NCBI GenBank assembly: GCA_030590585.1
Contig: JAUUYD010000134.1
Span: 1 to 6,605, forward strand
Reading direction: 5' to 3'
DNA: 6,605 nt
DNA from: Spirochaeta sp.
GTDB lineage: Bacteria; Spirochaetota; Spirochaetia; Spirochaetales_E; Spirochaetaceae_B
Below the pieces are notes generated by a model. The model worked only from the letters and a program-made list of their open reading frames with translations, did no database searches and had not been told where the DNA came from. Below, piece after piece: positions 5,270-6,605 of this stretch. A program made the translations under genes and the position numbers. Position 1 is the first letter of the stretch. Each line of letters starts with the position of its first letter.

Positions 5270-6123
5270 AAAACTTCCGGGGGCAGCAGGGACACTCCGG
5301 GATTTCCTTCAAGGGCAAATAGATCCAGGAGCACCGGATATTCATCAAGTATACGGCCGTATTCCTCCAGGAGGTCTAATCTGGCTTTTTGAACGTCCTG
5401 ACGTCTTACGGCTGTATTTTCAACCTCACTTATTACAGCCTGTCTCTTCTTCATCAGGTCAAGTACCAGTCTGCGGGCTTCGGAATACAAAGCCAGATCC
5501 GGGTAGCTCCAGTCTTTCACTGTTACATCGATGACAATCATGTGGTCATCCAGTACTCCGATATGTTCTTTCAGATTATTTTCCAGTCTGATGATTCTTG
5601 CCCCTATTGTTTCTTCCGGATCAGTTTCAATCTCTGCTGATATCTGCCGGATGAGTTCACTGTTTATTCTGGATTCGAAATCGCTGTAGTACGATTCAAT
5701 CTCCTCTGCAATCAGGCCCAGGGCTACCATAGACGGCAGAGCTTCGGGATTCAGTCCGTATACAATTTTTATCTCAATATCCCATTCGAAGTTTATATCT
5801 TCACCGGTCATGGCGGCATAAAAATTTCCGGATGGAAGCTCACCGCCCCTTTTCACCGTGAGGGTTCTTGTTTTCAAATTAAATATGTGAAGTGTAAGAT
5901 TAGTGGGAAGAAGAGCCTGCCATCGCCAGGCGAACTCTCCGTTTTTCAGAACTTCCGACTCATAACCGTTTGATTTTGTGTAAATGACAGCGTAATCACC
6001 TTCACCCAGGCTGAACTGAATCCATCCGAACCAGAAGACAGCTCCGGCAGCAGCAAGCAGGATTATCAGGGATATAAAGAACTTCACTCCCTTGTGTTTT
6101 TTTCGATCAATCTTTTTCTTCAT
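5266..6123 (-). CDS. SPFH/band-7-like single-pass membrane protein
   Basis: Function unknown. The 285-residue protein begins with a very basic tail (K-K-K-I-D-R-K-K-H-K) and one membrane helix at about residues 14-36, predicting N-in topology with the rest outside the inner membrane. The following segment, G-D-Y-A-V-I-Y-T-K-S-N-G-Y (42-54) then L-K-N-G-E-F-A-W-R-W (59-68) and L-L-P-T-N (71-75), resembles the start of SPFH domains (stomatin, prohibitin, HflK/HflC). There a membrane anchor precedes a P-G-x-x-A-V-type strand and an R-W-type turn. Residues 110-125 could be the I-x-V-x-Y-x-I strand of band 7. From about 140 to 265 it is highly charged and helical, probably coiled coil. The match is divergent and made by eye. 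AAGGT lies seven bases before the start. A HAD hydrolase gene ends 27 bases upstream on the same strand, suggesting co-transcription. Confidence 0.6.
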   Translation of the reverse strand: MKKKIDRKKHKGVKFFISLIILLAAAGAVFWFGWIQFSLGEGDYAVIYTKSNGYESEVLKNGEFAWRWQALLPTNLTLHIFNLKTRTLTVKRGGELPSGNFYAAMTGEDINFEWDIEIKIVYGLNPEALPSMVALGLIAEEIESYYSDFESRINSELIRQISAEIETDPEETIGARIIRLENNLKEHIGVLDDHMIVIDVTVKDWSYPDLALYSEARRLVLDLMKKRQAVISEVENTAVRRQDVQKARLDLLEEYGRILDEYPVLLDLFALEGNPGVSLLPPEVF

Positions 6124-6150
6124 TCAGCACACCTTCCGGAAGAGTAAATT

Positions 6151-6605
6151 TTATGGGAACAATAATTCAAGTTGTAAGAGATCTGTTATTATCACATCAG
6201 GTTTGGCCGCCGCCGAAGGGTTTCCTTCCCGAAGTCTGAGCGACCGCTTGTCACCGGCAAACAGGGCGGTTTTGCAACCTGCAGCTGAGGCTGCCGCAAC
6301 ATCATTCAGCATATCATTTCCAAGATACAGTACCTGGCCCGGTAATATTCCCATGTTTGACAGTTGGGCTAAAGGCCCTTTGAAAACTTCACTTGAGGGC
6401 TTTGCCCTGTTTAATTCATAAGACCATGCACAGAGATTCATATCAAATCCAATTTGCTCAAGGGATTGGCCGGTAAGGGCTTCCAGTATGATAGCTGTGT
6501 AGAATTGAGCATTGGAGACGATACCGGTAATAAATCCCGCCGCAGCGAGACCTGCAATAATTTTCGGGAAACCGGGCATGGGCCATACGGGATTGACAGA
6601 AAGTT
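6151..6605 (-). CDS. HAD-superfamily hydrolase, 5' end outside window
   Basis: The frame is open from the window end to TAA at 6153-6151, covering the last 150 residues. The visible part holds three of the four HAD motifs. Motif II is G-I-V-S-N-A-Q (about 27-33, Ser30). Motif III is the lysine in N-R-A-K-P-S (about 65-70). Motif IV is L-G-N-D-M-L-N-D (about 94-101), followed by A-A-A-G-C-K-T-A. Motif I with the nucleophilic Asp lies upstream outside the window. The W-P-M-P-G segment before motif II matches the usual M-P-G-x-x-x-x-x-x-x-L pattern of small-molecule phosphatases in this superfamily. The ATG at 6579 is probably internal, since the frame stays open and similar to HAD proteins before it. 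Substrate cannot be predicted. It lies 27 bases upstream of the SPFH-like gene on the same strand and probably shares its transcript. Confidence 0.82.
   Translation of the reverse strand, partial: LSVNPVWPMPGFPKIIAGLAAAGFITGIVSNAQFYTAIILEALTGQSLEQIGFDMNLCAWSYELNRAKPSSEVFKGPLAQLSNMGILPGQVLYLGNDMLNDVAAASAAGCKTALFAGDKRSLRLREGNPSAAAKPDVIITDLLQLELLFP

Noticed and set aside
6577..6579. ATG at 6579 as the true start of the HAD hydrolase
   Set aside because: The frame remains open upstream to the window edge with HAD-like residues (W-P before M-P-G), and motif I with the catalytic Asp must lie further upstream.

Overview
This window is ordinary chromosomal DNA from a free-living or commensal spirochaete (Spirochaetales). 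The best evidence is the 286-residue core flagellin at 3538-4398. It has the FlaB pattern of a nearly bare D0/D1 flagellin with a very short middle and a [10 protein letters not shown] segment. The relaxed lipobox of the first gene (F-I-S-C) also fits a spirochaete. I see no insertion sequence, phage gene, CRISPR array, tRNA or rRNA, and no gene-free stretch longer than about 230 bases. All complete reading frames look intact.

Layout. A truncated lipoprotein gene (1-177, minus) is divergent from coaD (276-767, plus). After an 86-base gap carrying a strong promoter comes a tight plus-strand operon: rpmF (854-1042), acpP (1063-1308) and rnc (1311-2072). cca (2063-3424, minus) converges on rnc, and the two coding ends overlap by 10 bases. 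Upstream of cca on the same strand is flaB (3538-4398, minus), which ends in a clear intrinsic terminator. flaB is divergent from a thiamine pyrophosphokinase gene (4628-5269, plus). That gene converges on a minus-strand pair: a membrane-anchored SPFH/band-7-like protein (5266-6123) and, upstream of it, a HAD-family hydrolase cut by the window end (6151-6605).

How the genes fit together. CoaD makes dephospho-CoA, the precursor of the CoA that supplies the 4'-phosphopantetheine arm of AcpP. rpmF-acpP-rnc is a compact version of the fatty-acid/ribosome/RNA-processing clusters of other bacteria, without plsX or fab genes. RNase III and the CCA enzyme both act on structured RNA. ThiN makes thiamine diphosphate. 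The flagellin gene is an independently transcribed motility gene set among housekeeping genes.

No wholly new system is evident. The observation most worth testing is the flaB leader. It has a hairpin with GGATGT reading from its loop and a second GGATGT overlapping the ribosome binding site exactly 40 bases later, which is the two-site layout expected for CsrA control of flagellin translation. Others are a cluster of TGAC/GTCA half-sites over the rpmF promoter, a probably leaderless lipoprotein gene, three different consecutive stop codons ending acpP, and a pairing of an SPFH-like protein with a HAD hydrolase.
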